Source: Paludibacteraceae bacterium (GTDB lineage Bacteria; Bacteroidota; Bacteroidia; Bacteroidales; Paludibacteraceae). Taken from it: a stretch of 26,035 nt of DNA. Positions 14,205 through 21,913 of this stretch are shown piece by piece. The stretch is taken from the NCBI GenBank assembly GCA_904502115.1, contig CAJGDW010000008.1, positions 1 to 26,035 on the forward strand. The letters run 5' to 3'. A program made the translations under genes and the position numbers. Positions within the stretch are counted from its first letter, which is position 1. Each line of letters starts with the position of its first letter. The notes under the pieces were generated by a model. It made no database searches, had not been told where the DNA came from, and saw only the letters and a list, made by a program, of their open reading frames with translations.

Positions 14205-14963
14205 CTACAAGCAATGAATTAAATTGATAGAGATTAATAACCCGACTGCCAACATGATGGTATGCAAGATGGCATGTACCAGACGCGAAAAACCAATCAC
14301 CACAAAACCTTCTAGCACGTCTATCAGTCCGCTGATAAACACTACCCCAGGTACCAAATAAAGTACACTGGTAGCCACGGCTACTTGTGCTGTATTTTCA
14401 TCAATAAAAGCACCGCAACTGGCAATTAAAGCGGCCACCAGAGCAGTAATAAGCACATTTAAGTGATTATTGACTTGCTTTTTGGTTAAAAAGGTGCGTA
14501 GATTAAAACTAATAAAGGTAGAAATAAATACCATCAGCATGGCCCAAATCGTTCCATTAAACAGAAAGCAAAGTCCAAAACTAGCAATCGATGCCATCAA
14601 CGAAACGGTTAGATGCGAATACCGAGGAGTGCTTACCAATTTGTTGAATTTTGCTTCAAAGTCTGCCAAGGGCATTTTCTTATCATAAACTTCCCAACTA
14701 AGACGACTCAAATCAGCATTATTGGAAAGACTAATGGGCGATACAGGAACCGCTATTAACTCGTGGTAATGATTAGATGGATTACCCTCTTCGCACATCA
14801 TAATACTTAAATTGCGCAACGACAAATCCAAGCGTAAATCGTACCCATACGCCTGTGCAATGCGCTTGGCACTACGACTGATACGCGAACTATGCGTACC
14901 ACTGGCTACCATGGTAACCACGTAACGCGCCAACAAATTTCCTAACTGATTCATTTCTGTCAT
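14205..14963 (-). CDS. yjjP: YjjP-like large subunit of split ThrE-type exporter
   Basis: A 252-aa protein of the ThrE_1 (DUF1212) family and partner of the adjacent yjjB. The N-terminal half (about residues 1-115) is a soluble domain with the family stretch MVASGTHSSRISRSAKRIAQ (18-37) and a FEAKFNKLVSTPRY segment. The C-terminal half has about five membrane helices (from about 118 to 250), including PGVVFISGLIDVLEG, where the PG-N-D/IDVLEG type motif is conserved. Length matches E. coli YjjP (256 aa). A promoter with TTG-N21-TACATTTG lies just upstream. Substrate is probably a dicarboxylate or small amino acid; succinate is the favoured inference. Confidence 0.86.
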   Translation of the reverse strand: MTEMNQLGNLLARYVVTMVASGTHSSRISRSAKRIAQAYGYDLRLDLSLRNLSIMMCEEGNPSNHYHELIAVPVSPISLSNNADLSRLSWEVYDKKMPLADFEAKFNKLVSTPRYSHLTVSLMASIASFGLCFLFNGTIWAMLMVFISTFISFNLRTFLTKKQVNNHLNVLITALVAALIASCGAFIDENTAQVAVATSVLYLVPGVVFISGLIDVLEGFVVIGFSRLVHAILHTIMLAVGLLISINLIHCL

Positions 14964-14971
14964 AGTGGGGA

Positions 14972-15003
14972 CAAATGTACAATATTTTTTTGAGAAAAAA
15001 CAA
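14972..15003 (-). promoter_or_regulatory. Promoter for yjjP-yjjB
   Basis: Minus strand: TTG (15003-15001), 21 bp spacing, TACATTTG (14979-14972), then 8 bp to the yjjP ATG at 14963, giving a very short leader. The -33 element overlaps the foot of the upstream gene's terminator stem and its T-run lies inside the spacer, so terminator and promoter are packed into the same bases. Confidence 0.6.
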
Positions 15004-15029
15004 GGGCAATCACATCCGCGATTGCCCTT
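14995..15029 (-). terminator. Rho-independent terminator of the GH13 gene
   Basis: Minus strand: AAGGGCAATC (15029-15020), 8-base loop, GATTGCCCTT (15011-15002), then GTTTTTT. A perfect 10-bp GC-containing stem followed by a T-run, starting 22 bp after the GH13 stop codon. Confidence 0.88.
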
Positions 15030-15051
15030 CCCTGTTACTCAATTGGGTTGA

Positions 15052-17721
15052 TTATTTTTTTACCCAAATGTATAGAGATGTTGGTTCCATTTGAACCGTA
15101 TTTTTACCCGCTTTTACTTTGGTAGTTTTGTTAGTAGATTTTACACCTTTGATGTTTACTGCATCGGTGGTAGCAACCAATTGCCAGCAACCTTTTGGCA
15201 ATTCAATATCAAAAGTACCATCGGTTTGACCTGCATTGATTAACACCAAAACTTGATTATCAACTAAATAACCCAACATACTTTCTTCTTCTGGCAAGAA
15301 CCATTTGTAATAATCTTCGGCAACAGCTTCGCCTTGGCGGAACACTTTACCGTATTTAGATTTACGGAATTGGTTCAATCCGCGCCAGAATTTGTACATG
15401 TTATCGTAGTCGTTAAAGTTGGTATCGGTTGGTTTTTGACCTACTTGATCCCAACGGAAGGTATTAGCGGTACGATGGTTGTAAGTATCGCGATAACCGT
15501 GCATATAAGCATTGTAACCAGCTTTGGTTGTACGAACTTCTTCGCGAAGTGGAGCGTGTGCTTTACTACGCATAATTTCGGTACCACCGTGAGTTACAAT
15601 AGGTCCAAGAGTTGTATAAAGCAAGGTTGCTGCAATTTTGTACTCGTCTTGGTAAACTGAATCACGGCCATCAAAGTTGCGACCAAATTGATCGGCTAAC
15701 GCAAAGTTATCGTGAATATCTAGATAAGAAATACCGCTATTAGGTGTTTTATCGTCTTTGCAAGTACAATTCAAACCACGCATAACGCCAGCACGTTCGC
15801 TAAATTTACCTCCTGCCCAGCCACGATCGTTCAATGGATCTTGCAATTGGAATACAGGACCTTTGTACGAGTCGCGCGATTCGTCTTGGAAGTAGCAAAT
15901 TGGAGAGTCTTCTTTGTACCAGTCCCAATCTGGGTTAGCTTCGTAATCAGGATCGTTAGAAGCAATCCATGGTTCGCCGTAAACAATTTTGTCACGACCA
16001 ATAGCATCCCAGAATGCGGTTAGGGTTTGTTGGTCCATTTGGCCTGCGATGTCTACACGTACACCGTCAATACCAAATTCGTCGATGAAGTATTTCACTT
16101 GGTCAATCAACCAACGTTGGGTCATAGGACGGTTTTCTGTTTTTACTTCGTTACCGTATGCACCAATGTGTTCAAAGTTTTTGGTACGATAGTAGTATTG
16201 TTTGTCGAAACCGTTAAAGTTGAACAAGAATTGTTTAGCATCCATGTCTTCGGCAGTGTGGTTAGGCACAATGTCGATAATAACGGCAATGCCTTTATCG
16301 TGGAATGCTTGTACCAAGTCGCGCATATCGTCGCGTTCAGAACCTAGTTCGGCACCTTTAACACGGTAGCGAGATTCAACCGCCATCGCGAACGATGTAC
16401 GATAACCCCATTGATAGTTTTCGTGGGCAATACCTTGTTCAATCATGTATGGATCGTCTTTGAACGATTCGTACCAGTCGTCGGTTGGGAAGTGCAAGTA
16501 TTCTTGTACTGGCATCAAGTGTACTACGTTGATACCCAAGTCTACCAAATAGTCAAAACCTACTTTTTCGCCACGTTCGTTGCGCAAGCCTGGGGTAATC
16601 ATACCTTTTAAGGTACCTTTTAGGCTATCGGGCAAAGGAAGGTTATCGGTAAAGTCTTGTACGTGCACTTCGTACGAAATTACATCTTCCATTTTAGGCA
16701 CACCACCTTTTAGAGGTGTAGCGGCTTTGGTACGGTGCCAAATACGGCATTTACCAAAGGTATCGTCGCTTACACGTGCGTATGGGTCGTTGATGTGAAC
16801 AGGTTTGGTTTCGTAGAACAAGTTACCTGGATCGGTAGAACCATGAACGGTAAAGTCATAGTAAACACCGTGCAAGTCTTCGTTAATGATGGCTTCCCAT
16901 ACACCGTCTTGGTCAACGGTCATATCAATTGTTTGATACGCTTCGGTATCGTTAGCACCTTTATAAAGGTACAATTTAACTTGTTCTGCACGAGGAGAGA
17001 ATACGCGAATGCTGGTTACACCGTTGTCGATGTTAGCACCTAATTCTTTGGTAGAATAAACTTCGCGGAACCAGCCATCGTACGAGCAAGGAGCTTTTAG
17101 TTTTTGTGAAGGAATTTCTAAGTAGTAAACACGACGGATGTCCAATTCTTTTTCTGGAACAATCAAGGTAGAGGTAGATTCGTTAGGAAGAACGCCTACA
17201 ACTTTGATTTCGTTACCTGCAGCATCGGTAATTTTGTAATCCGATGGGTTGAATGAACGTTTTACACCCGAAATATTAGCCCAAATAAGGTTGCTTTTGC
17301 GAATTTCTGCCGATAGACCTGCTACCACGCGGTCCATTTCGTAAATCAAGTTACCACCTTTTACGTTGGGCGATTGGTCGGTAGGATCTAACCATTGACC
17401 ATCGTTGTTGATGCGGAATTTAAAACCAGTATTGGGTTTAATGACTTTATCATCGGCATTGTCGATGGTAAGAATCCATTGTTCACCCACTTTTTTCAAA
17501 TCCCACTCTCCAACTTCGGTAGAAGCATCCCAACCACGGAAATCGCCGGTCACAAACACACGTTCGGGGCGTTGTCCGTAGATGTTCTCATCAAAAATAA
17601 AGGTAACTTTATCGCTAAAGATACCATAACCTCGTTTGGCTTGGTCGCCCGTATACGACTGAGCATAAACGCCCAATAGCGACGATACCGCCAAGAGAAC
17701 CGTTAAAATGATTTTTTTCAT
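15052..17721 (-). CDS. Secreted GH13 alpha-glucan hydrolase (pullulanase/alpha-amylase type)
   Basis: An 889-aa exported enzyme acting on starch- or glycogen-like alpha-glucans. Signal peptide residues 1-20, ending GVYA before Gln21; no lipobox. Next a glycogen-binding-like beta domain (about 36-130, RVFVTGDFRGWD), a linker domain (about 135-225), and a pullulanase-style N-terminal E-set domain (about 228-320). The GH13 barrel follows with region I DIVPNH 483-488, region II GVRVD with nucleophile Asp557, region III GEPW with acid/base Glu583, and region IV with His670/Asp671, so the catalytic triad is intact. The YQWGY motif (436-440) resembles the type I pullulanase YNWGY. The C-terminal beta domain ends SLYIWVKK. 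It has its own promoter and terminator and no susC/susD neighbours. Whether it cuts alpha-1,6 or alpha-1,4 bonds is not certain. Confidence 0.9.
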   Translation of the reverse strand: MKKIILTVLLAVSSLLGVYAQSYTGDQAKRGYGIFSDKVTFIFDENIYGQRPERVFVTGDFRGWDASTEVGEWDLKKVGEQWILTIDNADDKVIKPNTGFKFRINNDGQWLDPTDQSPNVKGGNLIYEMDRVVAGLSAEIRKSNLIWANISGVKRSFNPSDYKITDAAGNEIKVVGVLPNESTSTLIVPEKELDIRRVYYLEIPSQKLKAPCSYDGWFREVYSTKELGANIDNGVTSIRVFSPRAEQVKLYLYKGANDTEAYQTIDMTVDQDGVWEAIINEDLHGVYYDFTVHGSTDPGNLFYETKPVHINDPYARVSDDTFGKCRIWHRTKAATPLKGGVPKMEDVISYEVHVQDFTDNLPLPDSLKGTLKGMITPGLRNERGEKVGFDYLVDLGINVVHLMPVQEYLHFPTDDWYESFKDDPYMIEQGIAHENYQWGYRTSFAMAVESRYRVKGAELGSERDDMRDLVQAFHDKGIAVIIDIVPNHTAEDMDAKQFLFNFNGFDKQYYYRTKNFEHIGAYGNEVKTENRPMTQRWLIDQVKYFIDEFGIDGVRVDIAGQMDQQTLTAFWDAIGRDKIVYGEPWIASNDPDYEANPDWDWYKEDSPICYFQDESRDSYKGPVFQLQDPLNDRGWAGGKFSERAGVMRGLNCTCKDDKTPNSGISYLDIHDNFALADQFGRNFDGRDSVYQDEYKIAATLLYTTLGPIVTHGGTEIMRSKAHAPLREEVRTTKAGYNAYMHGYRDTYNHRTANTFRWDQVGQKPTDTNFNDYDNMYKFWRGLNQFRKSKYGKVFRQGEAVAEDYYKWFLPEEESMLGYLVDNQVLVLINAGQTDGTFDIELPKGCWQLVATTDAVNIKGVKSTNKTTKVKAGKNTVQMEPTSLYIWVKK

Positions 17722-17758
17722 AAGTTGATTATTGTAGTTAATGATATATCGTGAAGGA

Positions 17759-17789
17759 CAAATATAGGTTATTTTATTGAATTGACAAA
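17759..17789 (-). promoter_or_regulatory. Promoter for the GH13 gene
   Basis: Minus strand: TTTG (17789-17786), exactly 19 bp, TATATTTG (17766-17759). A full match to the Bacteroidota primary sigma pattern, about 38 bp before the ATG at 17721. Confidence 0.8.
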
Positions 17790-17805
17790 ATTTATTTAAC
17801 TAGCG

Positions 17806-18543
17806 TCAATGCCCTACAATCGACTTTTGAAGTGTTGGATAAAGTTGATTGACGATGTACGGATAATCGGGTTGCAATTGCAAAGCCTCATCGTAACAAT
17901 CCTTTACTTTTAGCCAATTTTGATCCTTTTTGTAAGCATCTGCCAAAGTCAACAACAAATTCATGTACAACCAATTGTTTTGATGAACACCCTTCGACAC
18001 CATCAAATTCTTGGCTTTCAGATAATGTTCAATGGCCTCTTTGCGCGATCCACCAAACGTAGAAGGCATGTAATACAGCACATTACCATACTGAATATGG
18101 GCAAAATAGTTGGCATCATCTGCTTGGACTGCCATTTTTACATACTCTACACTTTTAAGACCGACAAACGGTGCTTTAATAGGTGACAGACCTATTTGAA
18201 AGCCCACAAAAGCCCCTTCGTAGGCTGCTATCAACGATTTATACGCATCCGTTTGAGGCAAAGCATGCAAGTTATCGTATGCTTTGTTAAGATACACCTC
18301 TGCTTCTTTCTTGTTTTCGTATTGTTTACTCAATCGCCAAGCTACATATCCGTACTCGTAATTCAGCACCTCGGCACGCTGTTCTACCGTCTTGTTGGGT
18401 AATGCTTCTAGGCTATCGATGATGGTTTTCCAACCCACAATATCTTGATACACATAGCAATGCACTATCTTTTGTGCCGTATTTTGCGACACAACCGATG
18501 CACTGACAAGCAAACAAAAAAGAAGGAATATCGTTTTTTTCAT
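17806..18543 (-). CDS. Exported TPR-like protein of unknown function
   Basis: A 245-aa protein with a clear Sec signal peptide (MKKTIFLLFCLLVSASVVSQ, cleavage near residue 19), so probably periplasmic. The mature part is alpha-helical, with TPR-like pairs: GYVAWRLSKQYENKKEAEVYLNKAYDNL (about 65-92), YGNVLYYMPSTFGGSRKEAIEHYLKAK (about 152-178) and LADAYKKDQNWLKVKDCYDEALQLQPDYP (about 200-228). The FGGSxxEAIEHYLKA stretch recalls a family of Bacteroidota TPR lipids/periplasmic proteins, but I do not recognise a specific function. It starts 9 bp after the priA stop and probably shares priA's transcript; the link to PriA is positional only. Confidence 0.8.
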   Translation of the reverse strand: MKKTIFLLFCLLVSASVVSQNTAQKIVHCYVYQDIVGWKTIIDSLEALPNKTVEQRAEVLNYEYGYVAWRLSKQYENKKEAEVYLNKAYDNLHALPQTDAYKSLIAAYEGAFVGFQIGLSPIKAPFVGLKSVEYVKMAVQADDANYFAHIQYGNVLYYMPSTFGGSRKEAIEHYLKAKNLMVSKGVHQNNWLYMNLLLTLADAYKKDQNWLKVKDCYDEALQLQPDYPYIVNQLYPTLQKSIVGH

Positions 18544-18552
18544 CCTAGCAGA

Positions 18553-20772
18553 TTACATGGGGTCTACATCCATTACTATTTGAAGGGTAGAATGTTGTTT
18601 TTTATATTGTGCAGCCAACTGCATCAACCGCATACGAACCGCCTGATTATTACCCTTTATTTTTACCAAAAATTGCTTAACGTATAAATTCTGAACCCGA
18701 CTGATTAAGGCATTATTAGGACCTAAAACGCTCACATTTGCCTCGACGGCAAGTGCCGATGCCATTTGGCGAGCCACGTTGGATGCTACCGCCAATTCCT
18801 TGTGTTTTACTTGTACCTCAATTAATCGAACAAAGGGCGGAAACTCACAATCATATCGTTCTTGTAACTCATTTTGATAAAACACCTCGGTATTGTGCTC
18901 CATAACGGCAGGTATCAAATAGTGATTGGGCTGTGCCGTTTGCAGCACCACCCATCCTTGTTTTCCACGACGTCCTGCCCTGCCCGACACCTGTAGCATC
19001 AGTTGAAACGCCCTCTCTGCTGCTCTAAAATCGGGAAAGTTCATCATATTATCGGCATTTAAAATACCTACTAACCCCACATTGTCAAAATCGAGCCCTT
19101 TGGCCACCATTTGTGTGCCTACCAAAATTTGGGTTTGTCCCGACGCAAAGCGGTTCAACACGCCCTCGTATTGCGCACGTGTATGGGTAACATCGATATC
19201 GAGTCGCTCTGCCTGTACTTGGGGGAAGTGTTTCTGCAAAGCCTCTAAAATTTTTTCGGTACCAAAACCACGGTCTTTTACCCCCTCTGCTCCGCAAGAT
19301 GGACATTTTTGAGGCACGGGTATGCTGTATCCACAATAATGGCACACCAATTTGTCCAATTTTTTATGGTAAGTCAGACTCACATCGCAATGCTGGCATT
19401 TGGGGATATAGTTGCATTGCGGGCATTCTACATACGACGAAAATCCGCGACGGTTTTGGAACAAAATAATTTGCTGCCCTGCCTCTAACACCTCGGTCAT
19501 TTTTTCCACTAGAAACCAACTGAACATGTCTTTCATCCGATTTTTTCGGAAGGCATCTTGTCGGTCAATTACCTCTATACGAGGCAACAAGGCATTGCCA
19601 TACCGTTGCGTAAGCGATACGTAACCGTATTTATCTTGTTGCGCCCAATAGTACGATTCTACCGAAGGCGTTGCCGACCCCAATAAACATTTAGCACCCA
19701 CCATTTGCGCCATCATCAACGTCGCATTTTTAGCATGGTATCGAGGTGCGGGTTCGTATTGTTTGTAAGAGGGTTCGTGTTCTTCGTCGATAATAACCAG
19801 ACCTAATTGCTGAAAGGGCAAAAACACCGCCGAACGAGTACCCAACACCACTTGTATTTGCTTGTTTTGCAATAAATTGAGGTAAATTTCGGCACGTTGG
19901 TTATCGGTTATACCCGAATGGTAAGCTACCATTTTATTGCCCAACACGCGCGATAATCGTTGCTCCAACTGAGCGGTAAGCGCAATTTCGGGCACCAGAT
20001 ACAACACTTGTTGCCCTTTTTGAAGAGTTTCTTGTATTTTTTGCAGGTAAATTTCGGTTTTTCCACTGGATGTTACCCCGTGCAGTAGCACAATATCGCG
20101 CTGCTGGAACAAATTATTCATTTGCTGCAACGCCTCTTGCTGGTTGGATGTAAGGGTAGGCCAGGTTTGTTGTTGTTCCAAAGCAACCAAACGCGTACTT
20201 TCTTGCTCGTAACATACTAAAACACCGTGCTTTACCAAGGTTTGAAAGGCCGATAGCGAACATCCTTCCAACAGTTCGCTTTTTAAAACAGGTTCTTGAA
20301 CATCACCCTCTGCACCTGCCGCTACCATAGGCATCGACAATTGTTGATAACGTTGCAAAAGGACGCGTTGTTGGGCATTTTTTGCAGCCGCTTCATCGCC
20401 TACTAACTTAACATACACCACCTGTTTGGGTTTGTATGTATCGTGTTGCAACAACGTAGGGATGGCCGCTTTGAACACATCACCCAAAGTACAGCAATAA
20501 TACGACGCCATCCAGTTCCATAACTGCAATTGCTGAGCCGTTACCATGGGATAGGCAGAAACCACCTGCATCACTGCTTTGCATTGAACACCCTGGGGTG
20601 CTTCTTTTTGCAAGGCACTCACAATACCCAAATAGTGCTTGGTTTTGCCCAATGGTACTTGCACCAAACTACCCACTTGTACCTTTTCTTGCAGATGCAA
20701 AGGCACAGCGTAGGTATAACCATTTACAGGCAATGGCAACACAACGTGGGCGTATATGGGTGAATGTGACAT
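18553..20772 (-). CDS. priA: Primosomal helicase PriA
   Basis: 3'-to-5' DNA helicase that reloads the replisome at stalled forks. The 739-aa product is close to E. coli PriA (732 aa). It has an N-terminal 3'-DNA-binding domain starting PIYAHVVLPLPVNGYTYAVP, and helicase motifs Walker A GVTSSGKT 232-239, DEEH 329-332 (IIDEEHEPSYKQ), LLGSATPS 363-370 and QMVAKGLDFDNV. Inserted between motifs IV and V is a zinc-binding domain with all eight cysteines: 450, 453, 459, 462, 477, 480, 490 and 493. All motifs are intact. Start ATG 20772; a -7 box TATCTTTG lies 8 bp upstream, again a very short leader. Confidence 0.97.
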   Translation of the reverse strand: MSHSPIYAHVVLPLPVNGYTYAVPLHLQEKVQVGSLVQVPLGKTKHYLGIVSALQKEAPQGVQCKAVMQVVSAYPMVTAQQLQLWNWMASYYCCTLGDVFKAAIPTLLQHDTYKPKQVVYVKLVGDEAAAKNAQQRVLLQRYQQLSMPMVAAGAEGDVQEPVLKSELLEGCSLSAFQTLVKHGVLVCYEQESTRLVALEQQQTWPTLTSNQQEALQQMNNLFQQRDIVLLHGVTSSGKTEIYLQKIQETLQKGQQVLYLVPEIALTAQLEQRLSRVLGNKMVAYHSGITDNQRAEIYLNLLQNKQIQVVLGTRSAVFLPFQQLGLVIIDEEHEPSYKQYEPAPRYHAKNATLMMAQMVGAKCLLGSATPSVESYYWAQQDKYGYVSLTQRYGNALLPRIEVIDRQDAFRKNRMKDMFSWFLVEKMTEVLEAGQQIILFQNRRGFSSYVECPQCNYIPKCQHCDVSLTYHKKLDKLVCHYCGYSIPVPQKCPSCGAEGVKDRGFGTEKILEALQKHFPQVQAERLDIDVTHTRAQYEGVLNRFASGQTQILVGTQMVAKGLDFDNVGLVGILNADNMMNFPDFRAAERAFQLMLQVSGRAGRRGKQGWVVLQTAQPNHYLIPAVMEHNTEVFYQNELQERYDCEFPPFVRLIEVQVKHKELAVASNVARQMASALAVEANVSVLGPNNALISRVQNLYVKQFLVKIKGNNQAVRMRLMQLAAQYKKQHSTLQIVMDVDPM

Positions 20773-20779
20773 AGTAGGA

Positions 20780-20787
20780 CAAAGATA
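20780..20787 (-). promoter_or_regulatory. Candidate -7 box for priA
   Basis: TATCTTTG on the minus strand ends 7 bp before the priA ATG at 20772, implying a nearly leaderless mRNA. No clear -33 TTTG at the expected distance; the 8-bp repeat array C sits there instead. Confidence 0.5.
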
Positions 20788-20799
20788 ATATCTTTTTTT

Positions 20800-20831
20800 G
20801 ACGAATCCACTAATCGATTAATCGTATAAAC
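20800..20831. repeat. 8-bp tandem repeat array C (GATTAATC-like units)
   Basis: Four 8-bp units: GACGAATC, CACTAATC, GATTAATC, GTATAAAC. The array lies between the divergent priA and transporter -7 boxes, in the same setting as array A at 10097-10120 between rimP and tcdA. Confidence 0.55.
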
Positions 20832-20850
20832 CGATTTGCCAAAATAATTG

Positions 20851-20858
20851 TACCTTTG
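20851..20858 (+). promoter_or_regulatory. Candidate -7 box for the BASS-type transporter
   Basis: TACCTTTG matches TAnnTTTG and lies 24 bp before the ATG at 20883. The nearest TTTG (20835-20838) is only 12 bp upstream, too close for a -33 box, so the match is partial. Confidence 0.5.
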
Positions 20859-20882
20859 TGGTGAATTTAGTGAGAGAAAAGA

Positions 20883-21821
20883 ATGAAGCAGTTTTTTAGA
20901 AATTGGTCGTTGCCCATTACCATGCTGTTAGGCATTGCCATGTATGCCGTTGTACACGCGCTCCAATTGCCCATCGAAGCAAAAAATGCTATGCAAAAAG
21001 GTATTTCGGTAGTACAACCATTGCTTATTTTTGCCATGCTGTACCTTTCTTTTTGCAAAGTCGACTTTAAGCAGCTAAAATGGGCTCCTTGGCACGGGTG
21101 GTTGCTGCTTATTCAGGTGGGGGTGTTTGCCCTTTTGGCATTGATGCTGCGTTACCTACCCCACAACAATGTCTTTTTGATTATTGAATGTTGGCTTGCC
21201 TGCGTGGTATGCCCTACGGCCACCGCATCGGTAGTAATTGTAGAAAAATTAGGTGGTAAAACGGGTTCGCTTTTGATGTATTGCATTTTGGCCAACCTTA
21301 CCGTTGCTTTTGTAGTACCTGTTTTTATCCCCTTGTTCACCACCCACAGCGAGTACGGATTTTGGGATACCTTTAAAGGCATTCTAGCACAAGTAGGCCC
21401 TGTACTTACTGTACCATTGGTATTGGCTCGCCTTACCAACCGATTTTTACCCGCTCTTAAAACCAAGTTAGCCAGTTACAAAGACCTTGCCTTTTACCTT
21501 TGGATGGTGGCACTTGCCCTTGCCATGGCTACAGCATCAAGGGCATTCATGAATACACAAATTGACACCATCACCCTTTTGGGCATTATGGTGGTTTCGC
21601 TTGCCAGCTGCTTGCTGCATTTTTACATTGGCCGACGCATTGGCCGACGCTATGACGACAGCATCAGTGCAGGCCAAGCCTTGGGTCAAAAGAATACCAT
21701 TTTTGTAATTTGGTTATCGTACACTTTTATGGACCCCATTTGCGCCATTGCTGGTGGTTTCTATAGCATTTGGCACAACTCTGTCAACTCCTGGCAATTG
21801 TATAAACAACAACAAAACTAG
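20883..21821 (+). CDS. BASS (bile acid:sodium symporter-like) family transporter
   Basis: A 312-aa integral membrane protein with about nine to ten hydrophobic segments. It fits the BASS/BART superfamily: a conserved CPTATASVVIVEKLGGKTG stretch (about 112-130) in the first core repeat, and a second repeat with SISAGQALGQKNTIFVIWLS (about 265-284) followed by FMDPICAIAGGFYSIWHNSVNSW. Such proteins move organic anions, often with sodium. Substrate cannot be read from sequence; related Bacteroidota proteins are usually annotated only as transporters. The gene stands alone between priA (divergent) and the nqr operon (convergent). Its TAG stop at 21819-21821 lies within the stem of its own terminator. 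A link with the Na+ gradient made by the neighbouring Na+-NQR is attractive but unproven. Confidence 0.75.
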   Translation: MKQFFRNWSLPITMLLGIAMYAVVHALQLPIEAKNAMQKGISVVQPLLIFAMLYLSFCKVDFKQLKWAPWHGWLLLIQVGVFALLALMLRYLPHNNVFLIIECWLACVVCPTATASVVIVEKLGGKTGSLLMYCILANLTVAFVVPVFIPLFTTHSEYGFWDTFKGILAQVGPVLTVPLVLARLTNRFLPALKTKLASYKDLAFYLWMVALALAMATASRAFMNTQIDTITLLGIMVVSLASCLLHFYIGRRIGRRYDDSISAGQALGQKNTIFVIWLSYTFMDPICAIAGGFYSIWHNSVNSWQLYKQQQN

Positions 21822-21850
21822 GAACGAAATTGCTTTCGTTCCTAGTTTTG
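21814..21850 (+). terminator. Terminator overlapping the transporter stop codon
   Basis: AAAACTAGGAACGAAA (21814-21829) and TTTCGTTCCTAGTTTT (21834-21849) form a perfect 16-bp stem with loop TTGC. The right arm itself ends in a short T-run. The TAG stop lies inside the left arm. Being symmetrical, it could also act on the opposite strand. Confidence 0.8.
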
Positions 21851-21854
21851 TATC

Positions 21855-21886
21855 TCGATTAGCCGATTAGTCGGTTAGTCGATTTA
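21855..21886. repeat. 8-bp tandem repeat array D (TCGATTAG units)
   Basis: Four 8-bp units: TCGATTAG, CCGATTAG, TCGGTTAG, TCGATTTA. The clearest of the four arrays, placed precisely between the two facing terminator hairpins of the transporter and nqr genes. Confidence 0.65.
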
Positions 21887-21888
21887 TC

Positions 21889-21910
21889 AAAGCGCACCAA
21901 CGTGCGCTTT
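21889..21910 (-). terminator. Hairpin after nqrF, probable terminator of the nqr operon
   Basis: AAAGCGCAC (21889-21897) and GTGCGCTTT (21902-21910) make a perfect 9-bp stem with loop CAAC, 3 bp after the nqrF stop. On the minus strand it ends CTTTGAT, so the T-run is short; it may be a weak terminator or an mRNA 3'-end stabiliser. Confidence 0.6.
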
Positions 21911-21913
21911 ATA

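Noticed and set aside
21855..21886. CRISPR array
   Set aside because: Units are 8 bp with no spacers, degenerate, and no cas genes are nearby.
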